Assembly: GCF_009936215.1 (NCBI RefSeq)
Contig: NZ_AP019551.1
Location: 1,140,708-1,204,707 of the forward strand
Source of the DNA: Athalassotoga saccharophila
GTDB lineage: Bacteria > Thermotogota > Thermotogae > Mesoaciditogales > Mesoaciditogaceae
Reading direction: 5' to 3'
Length of the DNA: 64,000 bases
Shown here in pieces: positions 40,704-50,104 of this stretch; the stretch's first letter is position 1; every line of letters starts with the position of its first letter. The notes under the pieces are model-generated. The model was not told the DNA's origin and searched no databases. It saw only the letters and a list, made by a program, of their open reading frames with translations. Both the position numbers and the translations under genes were made by a program.

Positions 40704-40781
40704 TGGCGGGGACGACGAGGCTCGAACTCGCGACCACCGGTGTGACAGACCGGCATGCTAACCAGGCTGCACCACGTCCCC
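40704..40781 (-). tRNA. tRNA-Asp (GTC)
   Basis: Minus-strand tRNA with acceptor GGGGACG / CGTCCCC, anticodon loop CTGTCAC (GTC), T-arm GCGAGTTCGAGCCTCGT, G discriminator and encoded CCA. Confidence 0.94.
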
Positions 40782-40787
40782 ACGCTG

Positions 40788-40862
40788 TGGTGGGAATGGC
40801 AGGGATTGAACCTGCGACCTCTTGCTTGTAAGGCAAGCGCTCCCCCACTGAGCTACATTCCC
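40788..40862 (-). tRNA. tRNA-Val (TAC)
   Basis: Minus-strand tRNA with acceptor GGGAATG / CATTCCC, anticodon loop CTTACAA (TAC), T-arm GCAGGTTCAATCCCTGC, A discriminator and encoded CCA. Confidence 0.95.
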
Positions 40863-40870
40863 GAAATTCT

Positions 40871-40946
40871 TGGCGCCCTCATGGGGATTCGAACCCCAGC
40901 TGCCGGCGTGAAAGGCCGATGTCCTAGGCCTCTAGACGATGAGGGC
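40871..40946 (-). tRNA. tRNA-Glu (TTC)
   Basis: Minus-strand tRNA with acceptor GCCCTCA / TGAGGGC, anticodon loop CTTTCAC (TTC), T-arm TGGGGTTCGAATCCCCA, G discriminator and encoded CCA. First of a four-tRNA transcript Glu-Val-Asp-Phe. Confidence 0.95.
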
Positions 40947-41017
40947 AATCCTCTTAACGGAAATATATTACCTTAACAGACAGTACTTTGTCAAGTGGTA
41001 AATTTGTGAAATCGACT

Positions 41018-41623
41018 TTACGGTATTTGCCTTATAAGCCATGAGGTGTAAGTTGATCCCGTCGTTGAAAAGATCACGTTAGAAACGGCACTTGCGTATT
41101 GCGTTGCTACGACGTAATTTGGGAAAACTCCCACAAAAAGACTGTACTGCGATCCGTATTGGATATCAAAGGCAGGGATATTCTGACCTCTTAGATTGTT
41201 GATTATCTTCATAACCCTGTCAGAATAAGGCGACGATAATACTTGAATCGAAAAGGTAGATCCACCAACGGCCGGATAGGCGAGAAAATATCTGTCACCG
41301 AATTTTGTGATCTCGTAATATTCGTTCATCGAAAGCACTTTGCTAAAATTCTGTAAATTCGTCGATTCGAGTGTGTTCAAAGGAAGAGATGGAAGAGTCC
41401 TCGGAGCATTTTGAAAGAGTATATCGTATTTTAGAAAAGATGGTGTTATACTGACGGGATTCAAAGTGGATTGAAGTTCTTTTACCTGATCTTTTAGCGC
41501 ACTTATCATTGCGGAATTGTTCGAGATCTCGCTCTTCATGCTTTGCACTGTCATGTTTAGAGAGGAAAAAAGTACCAACAAAAGGATCGAAAGTACAAGT
41601 AATACCGTCTCGTAAATTGACAT
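41018..41623 (-). CDS. Membrane-anchored protein with SPOR-like C-terminus
   Basis: A 201-residue protein with one N-terminal helix (VLLVLSILLLVLFSSLNMTV), a coiled-coil stretch (MKSEISNNSAMISALKDQVK), and a C-terminal region (FSIQVLSSPYSDRVMKIINN ... YSLFVGVFPNYVVATQYASA) that has the two-beta-repeat look of a SPOR domain, which binds denuded peptidoglycan. This is weak similarity by eye. It stands alone upstream of the tRNA cluster with GGTGATGAT before the ATG. Confidence 0.7.
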   Translation of the reverse strand: MSIYETVLLVLSILLLVLFSSLNMTVQSMKSEISNNSAMISALKDQVKELQSTLNPVSITPSFLKYDILFQNAPRTLPSLPLNTLESTNLQNFSKVLSMNEYYEITKFGDRYFLAYPAVGGSTFSIQVLSSPYSDRVMKIINNLRGQNIPAFDIQYGSQYSLFVGVFPNYVVATQYASAVSNVIFSTTGSTYTSWLIRQIP

Positions 41624-41733
41624 ATCATCACCTCAAGAGTATTTTACAACGAGTAAATGCAATTTGAGAACTTTATTGCGAACTTGCATCCAGATCCATT
41701 TCAATATACTGAACCAGTTTTAAATTCCGAATC

Positions 41734-41806
41734 ATCGCTCCGGCAGGCGCCCCACTCGATGTCTGGTCCTCGCTGCGCCGGACTTGGAGGCATCCTGCCC
41801 TCCGCT
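41734..41806. other. GC-rich non-coding patch in an AT-rich intergenic region
   Basis: Within the 283-bp gap before the large lipoprotein gene, about 70 bp are distinctly GC-rich and partly self-complementary: GGCAGG near 41742 pairs with CCTGCC near 41796, and GTCTGG with CCGGAC inside. It has no open frame of note and does not look like a tRNA. It may be a dispersed repeat or a small structured RNA; neither can be shown here. Confidence 0.35.
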
Positions 41807-41906
41807 TAAATTAAATGAACATTCGACTTTTAAAGTGAATTCAGTTATGATACTATAGAGATATACCAATTACTCTCCACACCTTCGATAATAAGGGAGG
41901 AATTAA

Positions 41907-44900
41907 ATGAATAAGTACAAGTACTTAACTTTTATTTTCTCAGTTATTCTTATAGTTCTCGTGCTGTCGGGGTGTTTTCTTTTACCCAAACCAACACTTA
42001 TCAAGCCACAACTTCTTTCTCCAACCAATGGCGCCACAAACGTATCGACAACGGCAACTTTGACATGGAAACCTTCGAATGTGTCTCAGACAACATATGA
42101 AGTCTTCTTAGGCAAAAGCGCATCAAACACTGCGTATATAGCCACTACCGGACAGACCTCTTTTGTAGTTAACAACTTAAGTTATAGCACGACTTATTAC
42201 TGGAAGGTTGTATCTATGGCAAACGATCAAACTGCGACAAGCGATACATGGTCATTTACAACCGTTAAAGCACCTGCACCATCCAAACCATTTTTAAGTA
42301 TTACAGGCGTTTCTACCAGTTCAGTTGCGTTAGGATGGACTCAATCAATAGGTGCGTCCATGGTAACGCTTTACGGATCCACATCTACGGTATTCAATCA
42401 ATACGCAATTCTGTCCGGATCATCTACATCTTACATGGTGAATAATTTGACTCCATCGACGGTATATAAATTCTTTGTCGTAGCGATAAATCCATCCGGA
42501 CGCGCGACGTCTAACACGGTAACTGCGACAACGCTTTCTTATACACCGGTAATTCCTGTCCTGCCCGTTATAAAGAGTTTTGGAGTAACATCTGTGTCGA
42601 CAGATACGATAACTTTGGGATTTCAAACACAGAATGCCTCGGTGATATACATTTACAATCCACCGTCCGCATTACTCGCGACGTTAAGCGGGAATGCAAC
42701 CTTTTATACGATAACAGGTCTTAAGCCTTCAACCTCATACAGTTATTTCATAGTTGGAATAAATCCATCCGGACGTGCGACATCTAACACGGTAACCGCT
42801 GTAACACAATCATACGTACCTACGACATCTTTTCCAATATACATAGGAGACAAACCTGTATCGCCATCCTTGATTCAACATCTCTACGTTACCTTGACTG
42901 GATTCTCAATTCATGCAACCTTTGAAGGGACATCCGAATGGTACACGTCTTCTGCAAGCGGGACATGCGATCTAACGACTCTTGTCGGGACTTCGACTAA
43001 ATTCACAAATATAACTCTTCCGGCATCGGCGATAATCACACAGATAAGGTTTGAGGTATCTTCGGCGACAATAGTGATAAATGGCAACTCTTATCCTTTG
43101 AACATTCCAAGTTCAACGATATACATGAACATGAATAGCATAAATGCGTTAGAATCAGGAGGAGTTTATTTTGACTTTGACATTTCACAATCTGTAGAAC
43201 AGACAGGACAGGGATACTTATTCAAACCTGTGATTCACAGCGTGATGGGGAATGTACGATCATCTGTTATAGGGCAGGTAATGTATAACTCGATGCCAGT
43301 TCCAATGGCCGTGGTGTCTTTGAGCAATTCATCTACTGTGGTAGCAGAAACGTATACAAAGCCGAACGGGAAGTTCATGATATCTGCAGTGCAAACTGGG
43401 AATTACACGCTTACGATAAGTGCAAGCGGTTTAACTTCATATTCAACCTCTGTAACACTTTCAAAGGGTATGAATAATATCGGAACGATAAATCTTTCAA
43501 TTCTTCCGCCTGCGACTCCCGTGCTTAGAATCTCAACACCTAATCCGTATCTTGCCGTTTTGACATGGACGCAGAGTGCTCAAAATGCAAGTGGATTTCA
43601 CGTATGGGAGAGCACATCTCCAATGCAGGCATATACCCAAATTGCGACGTTACCGGGGAGTGCGACTTATTACAATGCGAGCATAAGGCCTGCGGTTAAT
43701 TATTACTTTATGGTCAGCGCGTACAACTCATCTGGACATGCGTGGTCGAATATTGTAGCGACGAAGACAACCCTGACAAATAACATCGTTTTGAAGATAA
43801 CAATGCTTGCCACGATCGGAATATCGACCACCCAAACTTCAACAAACGCAACGATAACTGTATATGCGACAGTTGGAAACACAGAAGGTGGAAACAGAAT
43901 TGAATCTGTAGTTATTAAGAATCAACCTGCGACCCGACAATCTGCAAATGTGTGGACTGCTCGAGTACCGCTTAGCGCCGGTTCAAATACAATTGAAGCA
44001 ACAGCAACAGATCTGTATGGAAACACAATTAGTACTTCAACACCGATATACGTTGATAATGCTACTCCAACGATTGAAGTTACTCTGACAGGTGGAACAG
44101 GTAAAACTATATCACCTTACACCCTGACAAATAATTCATCTGTAACCATATACACCAATTCAACAAAAGTGCCACCGGTGAGTGGAAGTATAATAATTAC
44201 TGATAATTCAAAGATGCCAGTTACAGCAAAGGCAACAGAAATCACTAACGTATCAACGGCACTTAAATTCACGACAACTTCTGATGCATCTGAAGCAACA
44301 TTCAATGCCACATCTTCTCAAAGATACACGATAAAAGTCTTTGCAACCGATGCCTTTGGGCATACATCGACATACATCGCGACATTTACACTTGTTGTCG
44401 ATACAGTATCACCGACAATAAAAATAACTGCTCCTGCAACGGTCGGATCAGGTCAAAGATTTACGGCGACAGTAACGGCCACAGATTTGCAAAGCGAGAT
44501 CATCTCTACTGTTGCAACGCACTATGGAGTGACATTGACAGATCCAACAATAACACCTATTTCAAACGGATATGAATTTACATTCACTCTTACGGCGCCG
44601 AAGGTTAACACTTCTGAATACACATATATAACGGCGAAAGTGGAAGAAAATGCAGGAAACACTCAAATGATATCTATTCCTGTTTATGTTGATGGTCAGG
44701 CGCCGGTGATCGAAGTAAATCTGGCAGGCGGAAATGCAGGATCGACCACATTGGCAGATGGTTCGAATATAACCATTCAATCTGTGAAAAAACTTAAAGG
44801 ATCTATATCCATAACTGACGATTCTGGATTGCCGATCACGGCTTACGCTACAGAGATAACCACATCATCTGCCGGACTTTTATTTACGGGGTTACGAGAG

Positions 44901-45905
44901 TTAAATTCAACATTCGATGCAAGTTATTACTATGTAACATACACGGTAAAAGTCTCTGCAACAGATCCTTTTGGAAATAAATCGACGTATCTCGTAACAT
45001 TTACGATAATTCCTGTCACGATAGGAGTCGGAAGTAACCCAATGGGAGTGGGGGTAGATCCGATCACACATATGGTTTACGTTGCCAATTATGGCAGTAA
45101 CACGGTTAGCGTGATAGATGGAAATAACATTAACGCCCTTCCCAAAACTATATCCGTAGAAAATCATCCATATGTTGTGGGAATCTCTTCCTCGACAAAC
45201 GGGAGTACGATCTACGTCTCTAACGGTAATAACGCAATCAGCGTTATAAACAGCCAGAAAAATTACGTCGTTCGAAATGTAATTGTTGGGAATAATCCAG
45301 TAGGTATAGGAATACATTCAATAATGAACATGATCTATGTCGCTAATTATGGCAGTAACACAGTTAGCGTGATAAATGGCAGAACAAACTCCGTCATTCA
45401 AAATATAAATGTTGGAAAATATCCAAGAGACGTAGGAATAGACACGACGACAGGCATGGTCTATGTTACCAATTATGGCAGTAACACGATCAGTGTCATA
45501 AGTGGAAAGACGAATTCCGTTATTCAAACTATACCTGTCGGAAAAATGCCAAGAAATATAGGAGTAAATCCGGCAACGGGCATGATCTACATTTCCAATT
45601 CTGGTATTAACACGATCAGCGTGATAAATGGTAATGATCTTAACGCTTCAAAAAGTATAAATGTGGGAGATAGTCCATGGGGAGTAGGAGTGGATCCGGC
45701 AAGAGACATAATTTACGTCGTTAATTCCGGAAGTAACACGGTTAGCGTGATAGATGGAAAAACTAATTCCGTTATTCAAACTATACCTGTCGGAAAATGG
45801 CCAAGAAACGTAGGAGTAGACACGGCAACAGGTATGATCTACGTTACCAATTTCGGCGATAACACGATCAGTGCGATAAATGGGAACATGATACTCGATC
45901 GATAA
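41907..45905 (+). CDS. Large surface lipoprotein with Fn3-like domains and a seven-bladed YVTN propeller
   Basis: A 1332-residue lipoprotein. The signal ends in lipobox LSGC (about residue 23). Then come Fn3-like domains (about 30-310; paired words SGRATSNTVTA), a unique region to about 440, a carboxypeptidase-regulatory-like domain (IGQVMYNSMPVPMAVVSLSN, 450-530), another Fn3 (about 535-625), Ig-like repeats (about 630-1040), and a C-terminal beta-propeller from about 1045. The propeller has exactly seven blades with cores such as VYVANYGSNTVSVI, IYVTNFGDNTISAI. Ser, Thr and Asn are very frequent. Adhesion or carbohydrate binding is likely by analogy; no catalytic motif is visible. GGGAGG precedes the ATG. 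Confidence 0.9.
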   Translation: MNKYKYLTFIFSVILIVLVLSGCFLLPKPTLIKPQLLSPTNGATNVSTTATLTWKPSNVSQTTYEVFLGKSASNTAYIATTGQTSFVVNNLSYSTTYYWKVVSMANDQTATSDTWSFTTVKAPAPSKPFLSITGVSTSSVALGWTQSIGASMVTLYGSTSTVFNQYAILSGSSTSYMVNNLTPSTVYKFFVVAINPSGRATSNTVTATTLSYTPVIPVLPVIKSFGVTSVSTDTITLGFQTQNASVIYIYNPPSALLATLSGNATFYTITGLKPSTSYSYFIVGINPSGRATSNTVTAVTQSYVPTTSFPIYIGDKPVSPSLIQHLYVTLTGFSIHATFEGTSEWYTSSASGTCDLTTLVGTSTKFTNITLPASAIITQIRFEVSSATIVINGNSYPLNIPSSTIYMNMNSINALESGGVYFDFDISQSVEQTGQGYLFKPVIHSVMGNVRSSVIGQVMYNSMPVPMAVVSLSNSSTVVAETYTKPNGKFMISAVQTGNYTLTISASGLTSYSTSVTLSKGMNNIGTINLSILPPATPVLRISTPNPYLAVLTWTQSAQNASGFHVWESTSPMQAYTQIATLPGSATYYNASIRPAVNYYFMVSAYNSSGHAWSNIVATKTTLTNNIVLKITMLATIGISTTQTSTNATITVYATVGNTEGGNRIESVVIKNQPATRQSANVWTARVPLSAGSNTIEATATDLYGNTISTSTPIYVDNATPTIEVTLTGGTGKTISPYTLTNNSSVTIYTNSTKVPPVSGSIIITDNSKMPVTAKATEITNVSTALKFTTTSDASEATFNATSSQRYTIKVFATDAFGHTSTYIATFTLVVDTVSPTIKITAPATVGSGQRFTATVTATDLQSEIISTVATHYGVTLTDPTITPISNGYEFTFTLTAPKVNTSEYTYITAKVEENAGNTQMISIPVYVDGQAPVIEVNLAGGNAGSTTLADGSNITIQSVKKLKGSISITDDSGLPITAYATEITTSSAGLLFTGLRELNSTFDASYYYVTYTVKVSATDPFGNKSTYLVTFTIIPVTIGVGSNPMGVGVDPITHMVYVANYGSNTVSVIDGNNINALPKTISVENHPYVVGISSSTNGSTIYVSNGNNAISVINSQKNYVVRNVIVGNNPVGIGIHSIMNMIYVANYGSNTVSVINGRTNSVIQNINVGKYPRDVGIDTTTGMVYVTNYGSNTISVISGKTNSVIQTIPVGKMPRNIGVNPATGMIYISNSGINTISVINGNDLNASKSINVGDSPWGVGVDPARDIIYVVNSGSNTVSVIDGKTNSVIQTIPVGKWPRNVGVDTATGMIYVTNFGDNTISAINGNMILDR

Positions 45906-45965
45906 GCCTAATTTTTAGCCCCATTTCAGGAATTTTATGGTAAAATCCCAATTGGGAGGTTAACG

Positions 45966-46553
45966 ATGAAAGACGAAGATCTCATGAAAATAATAGAAGA
46001 GAGAATATCCCATTGTACAGCCTGTGATCTGAGCAAGACGAGGACAAAAGTTGTGCCCGGAGAGGGGAATATTCACTCTCCCATAGTTTTTGTCGGAGAA
46101 GGTCCCGGAGAGGATGAAGACCTTTCGGGAAGGCCATTCGTTGGTAGGGCGGGACAGTTATTCGACAAGATACTCGAATCGGCAGGGTTCGTAAGAAAAG
46201 ATCTCTACATAACAAATGTCGTCAAATGCAGGCCGCCTGACAACAGGGTACCGCATCAGGAAGAGATCCTCGCGTGTTCGCATTTTTTGATGGCTCAGAT
46301 TGCCGTCATAAATCCGAAGATAATCGTTCCGCTCGGATCGACGGCGCTTAATTTTTTTATCAATGGTTCTATAAGTGAGATGAGGGGAAAGTTTTTCGAT
46401 TGGAAGGGAGAGATAAAGATCTTTCCAATGTTTCATCCGAGTTATTTGCTTAGAAACCAGTCGAAGGCTCCCGGATCGCCCAAGGCTTTGACGTGGGACG
46501 ATATAAGGATTTTAAAAAAAGCGTACGATGAGATAAAGGAGAAAATGAAATGA
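45966..46553 (+). CDS. Family 4 uracil-DNA glycosylase
   Basis: A 195-residue [4Fe-4S] enzyme that removes uracil from DNA, typical of thermophiles. Cluster cysteines are C17 and C20 in CTACDLSKTR, one in VVKCRPPDN and one in ILACSHFL. Catalytic motif A is GEGPGEDEDLSGRPFVGRAG and motif B the late HPSYLLRN. GGGAGG precedes the ATG and a TAAAAT -10-like box lies upstream. Its stop overlaps hisS (ATGA), so repair and translation genes share a transcript. Confidence 0.94.
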   Translation: MKDEDLMKIIEERISHCTACDLSKTRTKVVPGEGNIHSPIVFVGEGPGEDEDLSGRPFVGRAGQLFDKILESAGFVRKDLYITNVVKCRPPDNRVPHQEEILACSHFLMAQIAVINPKIIVPLGSTALNFFINGSISEMRGKFFDWKGEIKIFPMFHPSYLLRNQSKAPGSPKALTWDDIRILKKAYDEIKEKMK

Positions 46554-47785
46554 TATCGAGGATAAAGGGAACGGAAGACACGATCGAAGAATCCTGGCTT
46601 TGGGAGTGGATAGAGGAAAGATTCAAAGGGGTGGCCACAAACTTTGGCTTTACCCAGATAAGGACGCCTACCTTCGAGGCGACAGAACTCTTCGATAGAG
46701 GCGTTGGAAATGAGACTGACATAGTCCAAAAAGAGATGTACACCTTCGAAGACAAGGGAGGAAGATCTATAACTCTCAGGCCGGAGGGAACGGCTCCGGT
46801 GATGAGGGCATTCATAGAGCATAACCTTTCATCTAAAGGCCTTCCTCAGAAATTGTTTTACTACGGCCCGATGTTCAGGTACGAAAAGCCGCAGAGCGGA
46901 AGGTTAAGAGAGTTCCACCAGTTTGGAGCCGAACTCATAGGATCGGCACTTCCGATAGCAGATGTTTTCGTGATTTCAATGGCCATAGAGATGTTAAACT
47001 CCGTGGGACTTACGAATTTCAAACTCAAGATAAATTCGACGGGAGACGAAAATTGCAGGCCAGAATACGTGAAGGCACTCAAGGATTATTACAGAGATCT
47101 GCTTCCAAAACTCTGCGACGATTGTAAAGTCAGATACGAAAGAAATGTTCTAAGGCTTTTAGACTGCAAAAAGGATGCGGAATATGCAAAAGATGCTCCA
47201 AAGATAACGGATTACCTTTGTAACGATTGCAAAACGCATTTTGACACTCTCAAAAGATATCTTGATGAACTCGATATAGAGTACGAGGTCGATCCATCTA
47301 TCGTAAGGGGCCTTGATTACTACACGAGGACGGTCTTTGAGTTCAAATATCCAGCCCTCGGTGCACAAGACGCTATCGGTGGCGGTGGAAGGTACGATAG
47401 ACTTATAGAAGAACTTGGAGGTAGCAAAACTCCTTCAGTGGGTTTTGCCTTTGGAATAGAGAGGATCATTCTTGCACTTAAGATGGAAAATAAAATTCCC
47501 GAATCCAAAGGCATAGATATCTACGTCATCGCGGTCGACGATGCTCAAAGGATGGAGTCTTTAAAAATCGCGAAGGCACTTTCGAAATTCTTCAGAGTAG
47601 ACGTGGACATCATGGGAAGAAATCTAAAGGGCCAGTTCTCGCAGGCATCGAAAGAAAATGCGAGATTCGTCATCGTAATCGGTGAGGAGGAGATAAAAGA
47701 GGGCCTTTACACGGTAAAAAACATGAAAAGCGGGGAACAGAAAAGAGTGAGATTTTCGGATATAATCGAAATGGTAAAGGCATAA
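46550..47785 (+). CDS. hisS: Histidine--tRNA ligase
   Basis: Class II aminoacyl-tRNA synthetase, 411 residues. Motif 1 around FGFTQIRTPTFEATELF, LRPEGTAPVMRAFIEH, motif 2 RYEKPQSGRLREFHQFGAEL, the histidine-specific signatures RGLDYYTRTVFEF and GGGGRYDRLIEELGG, motif 3 SVGFAFGIERI, and a C-terminal anticodon-binding domain from about residue 320. All HisRS hallmarks are intact. It lies between udg4 and kamD in one compact operon. Confidence 0.97.
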   Translation: MISRIKGTEDTIEESWLWEWIEERFKGVATNFGFTQIRTPTFEATELFDRGVGNETDIVQKEMYTFEDKGGRSITLRPEGTAPVMRAFIEHNLSSKGLPQKLFYYGPMFRYEKPQSGRLREFHQFGAELIGSALPIADVFVISMAIEMLNSVGLTNFKLKINSTGDENCRPEYVKALKDYYRDLLPKLCDDCKVRYERNVLRLLDCKKDAEYAKDAPKITDYLCNDCKTHFDTLKRYLDELDIEYEVDPSIVRGLDYYTRTVFEFKYPALGAQDAIGGGGRYDRLIEELGGSKTPSVGFAFGIERIILALKMENKIPESKGIDIYVIAVDDAQRMESLKIAKALSKFFRVDVDIMGRNLKGQFSQASKENARFVIVIGEEEIKEGLYTVKNMKSGEQKRVRFSDIIEMVKA

Positions 47786-47801
47786 AGAGGAGGAGAGCAC
47801 T

Positions 47802-49361
47802 TTGCGCCTTGAACTTGACGGTGAGATGGTAGAGAGAGCGAGAAAACTCGCCAAAGAAGTAACGGATGAGGTTCAAAAGTTCATCGATTTGAGAAGCACC
47901 GATTCCGTCGAGAGGACAGTCTCAAGGCTATTTGGAATAGACGGCGTGAATTCCGAAGGCGCGCCGCTTCCAAATGTCGTCGTCGACGATGTAAAGATCG
48001 GCGGAGGTTTGAAAAGGGGCATAGCCTACTGGATCGCGAATGGGTGTGTTGCGAAGAATTTGGATCCTCAAGGACTCGCCGAAGCCGTCGGAAGAAAGGA
48101 ATTTTCACTTGTCAAAATACCCCCGCAGAATGAGGGACTCGTTGATCAAAAAATGGACGAATTGGCGGCAAAAGCGATCGAAAAGATTGAAGATGTAAGG
48201 AACAAAAGGGACAAAATGCTTGAAGAACTCGGAGATCCCAAAAAGCCTTACATCTACGTCATAGTTGCGACCGGCAATATATACGAAGATGTTGTTCAGG
48301 CAAGGGCCGCCGTCAGAGAAGGTGCGGACATAATAGCGGTGATAAGATCAACGGCCCAATCTTTGCTTGATTTTATTCCCTATGGGCCGACGACCGAAGG
48401 ATATGGTGGCACATACGCGACACAGGCCAACTTCAAGATAATGAGAGAGGCCCTTGACGATATCGCTCCCAAAGTTGGAAGGTATGTAAGGCTTACGAAT
48501 TACGCGTCAGGCCTTTGTATGCCAGAAATAAGCGCCATCGCCGCTCTCGAAGGACTTGACATGCTTCTGAATGATTCTATGTACGGAATCCTCTTTAGAA
48601 ACATAAACATGATGAGAACCTTCGTCGATCAGTACACATCGAGGCTTATATGCGCATTCTCGCACATAACGATAAATACCGGAGAGGACAATTACATAAA
48701 GACCTCCGATCCTATAGAACGGGCCCACACCGTTACAACATCTCAACTTATAAATGAACAATTCGCGATCAAGGCAGGAATGGATCCCAAGTACATGGGA
48801 ATAGGCCACGCATTTGAAATAGATCCAGACGTGGAAAACGGATTTCTTTACGAAGTATCCCACGCGTTGCTTACAAGAACGCTCTTTCCTTATGCGACGC
48901 CGAAGTACATGCCACCGACAAGGTACATGACGGGAAATATCTTCAAAGGATATGCCCAGAATACCCTCTACAATTTGGTTTCCATAATGACAGATCAATC
49001 AATTCATTTGCTCGGAATGCTTACCGAGGCAATTCACACGCCTTTGGTCCAAGACAGGTATCTCGCCATCTCTAACGCGAAGTACGTCTTCAACAACGCC
49101 GCGAATTTCGGATCTGAGATCGAGTTGAAAAAAGATGGGTTTATCCAGCGCGAGGCCCAAAAGGTCCTTGAGAATGCCGTTTCTTTGCTCGAGCACGTCA
49201 AAGAGGTGGGCCTTATGGCGGCCATAGAGGAGGGTACCTTTGGAGACATTTCAAGAAGGATGGACGAAGGAAAGGGATCAGATGGCGTATTCGTCAAAGG
49301 GGAGGATTATTCCAATCCTCTCATAGAAGAGATGGAAAGGCTTTTGGGGGTGAGAAGATGA
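47802..49361 (+). CDS. kamD: D-lysine 5,6-aminomutase alpha subunit
   Basis: Large subunit of the adenosylcobalamin- and PLP-dependent aminomutase that shifts the terminal amino group of D-lysine (or L-beta-lysine). The 519 residues match KamD in length (516-520) and carry blocks such as GGGLKRGIAYWIANG, VRAAVREGADIIAVIRST-like ARAAVREGADIIAVIRST, YGPTTEGYGGTYATQ and GEDNYIKTSDPIERAHTVTT. OraE-type ornithine mutases are much longer, so lysine is the better call. Starts at TTG behind AGGAGGAG and overlaps kamE by 4 nt. Confidence 0.93.
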   Translation: MRLELDGEMVERARKLAKEVTDEVQKFIDLRSTDSVERTVSRLFGIDGVNSEGAPLPNVVVDDVKIGGGLKRGIAYWIANGCVAKNLDPQGLAEAVGRKEFSLVKIPPQNEGLVDQKMDELAAKAIEKIEDVRNKRDKMLEELGDPKKPYIYVIVATGNIYEDVVQARAAVREGADIIAVIRSTAQSLLDFIPYGPTTEGYGGTYATQANFKIMREALDDIAPKVGRYVRLTNYASGLCMPEISAIAALEGLDMLLNDSMYGILFRNINMMRTFVDQYTSRLICAFSHITINTGEDNYIKTSDPIERAHTVTTSQLINEQFAIKAGMDPKYMGIGHAFEIDPDVENGFLYEVSHALLTRTLFPYATPKYMPPTRYMTGNIFKGYAQNTLYNLVSIMTDQSIHLLGMLTEAIHTPLVQDRYLAISNAKYVFNNAANFGSEIELKKDGFIQREAQKVLENAVSLLEHVKEVGLMAAIEEGTFGDISRRMDEGKGSDGVFVKGEDYSNPLIEEMERLLGVRR

Positions 49362-50104
49362 TAAACAATCTCGATCTCGAACATCTCAGACCTTACGGTG
49401 ATCAGTTAAATGATGGGGTCATCCAGCTGTCCTTCACCCTTCCCGTTCCGGCCGGCGCAAAGGCGAGAGAGGCCGCAAAACGGCTGATAGAATCGATGAA
49501 CTTTTCGGATGTTCAAATAGTTCATTCTGAAGATATCGGAGAGGATTTCACATTTTTTGTCGTCTACGCTAAAACAACGAGAGATGTGAATTACAAAGAG
49601 ATAAAAACTCTCGAGGTAGAAGTGCCAAAGATGGGAATGGAAGAGATAAACGAAAAGGTTTTCAAATATCTAAAAAGACAGATCGTAATCGTCGGAGCCA
49701 CTATCGGATCTGACGCACACACGGTCGGACTCGATTCCATTCTCAACATGAAAGGATACCACGGCGATTCTGGCCTTGAAAGGTACAGGGCCTTCAAAGT
49801 ATACAACCTTGGAAGTCAGGTTCCGCCTATCGAACTCGTTAAAAAGGCGAGGGAATACAATGCTGACGTCATTTTGGTCTCTCAGGTTGTAACTCAAAGA
49901 GACATACATATAAAGCAATTGACAGAACTTGCCGATATATTAGATGCAGAGAAATTAAGAGACAGGGTGCTTCTTGTAGTCGGTGGTCCGAGAATAACAC
50001 ACGAACTTGCCGTAGAACTCGGATACGATGCCGGCTTCGGATCGGGCACAATGCCTTCTGAAGTTGCATCTTACATAGTGGAGAAGATGGTAAAGATTTC
50101 ATGA
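49358..50104 (+). CDS. kamE: D-lysine 5,6-aminomutase beta subunit
   Basis: Small subunit (248 residues) that binds adenosylcobalamin base-off and holds the PLP lysine. The B12 motif DxHxxG is present as GSDAHTVGLDSILNMKGYHG (from about residue 118), followed by SQVVTQRDIHIKQL and the nucleotide-tail loop VVGGPRITHELAVELG, as in KamE. It pairs with kamD by ATGA overlap and also overlaps the next gene, for a binding protein, by 4 nt. Other lysine-fermentation genes (kamA, kdd, kce, kal) are absent from the window. Confidence 0.94.
   Translation: MINNLDLEHLRPYGDQLNDGVIQLSFTLPVPAGAKAREAAKRLIESMNFSDVQIVHSEDIGEDFTFFVVYAKTTRDVNYKEIKTLEVEVPKMGMEEINEKVFKYLKRQIVIVGATIGSDAHTVGLDSILNMKGYHGDSGLERYRAFKVYNLGSQVPPIELVKKAREYNADVILVSQVVTQRDIHIKQLTELADILDAEKLRDRVLLVVGGPRITHELAVELGYDAGFGSGTMPSEVASYIVEKMVKIS

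Noticed and set aside
40549-40976. Frames across the four-tRNA cluster on both strands
   Set aside because: They are translations of tRNA genes (for example AIAEIAQVVEQWTENPRVPG and GSNPGLG-type peptides) and not real proteins.
47802-50104. D-ornithine 4,5-aminomutase (oraS/oraE)
   Set aside because: OraE is a long single protein of over 700 residues with a very small partner; the 519 and 248 residue lengths fit KamD and KamE.
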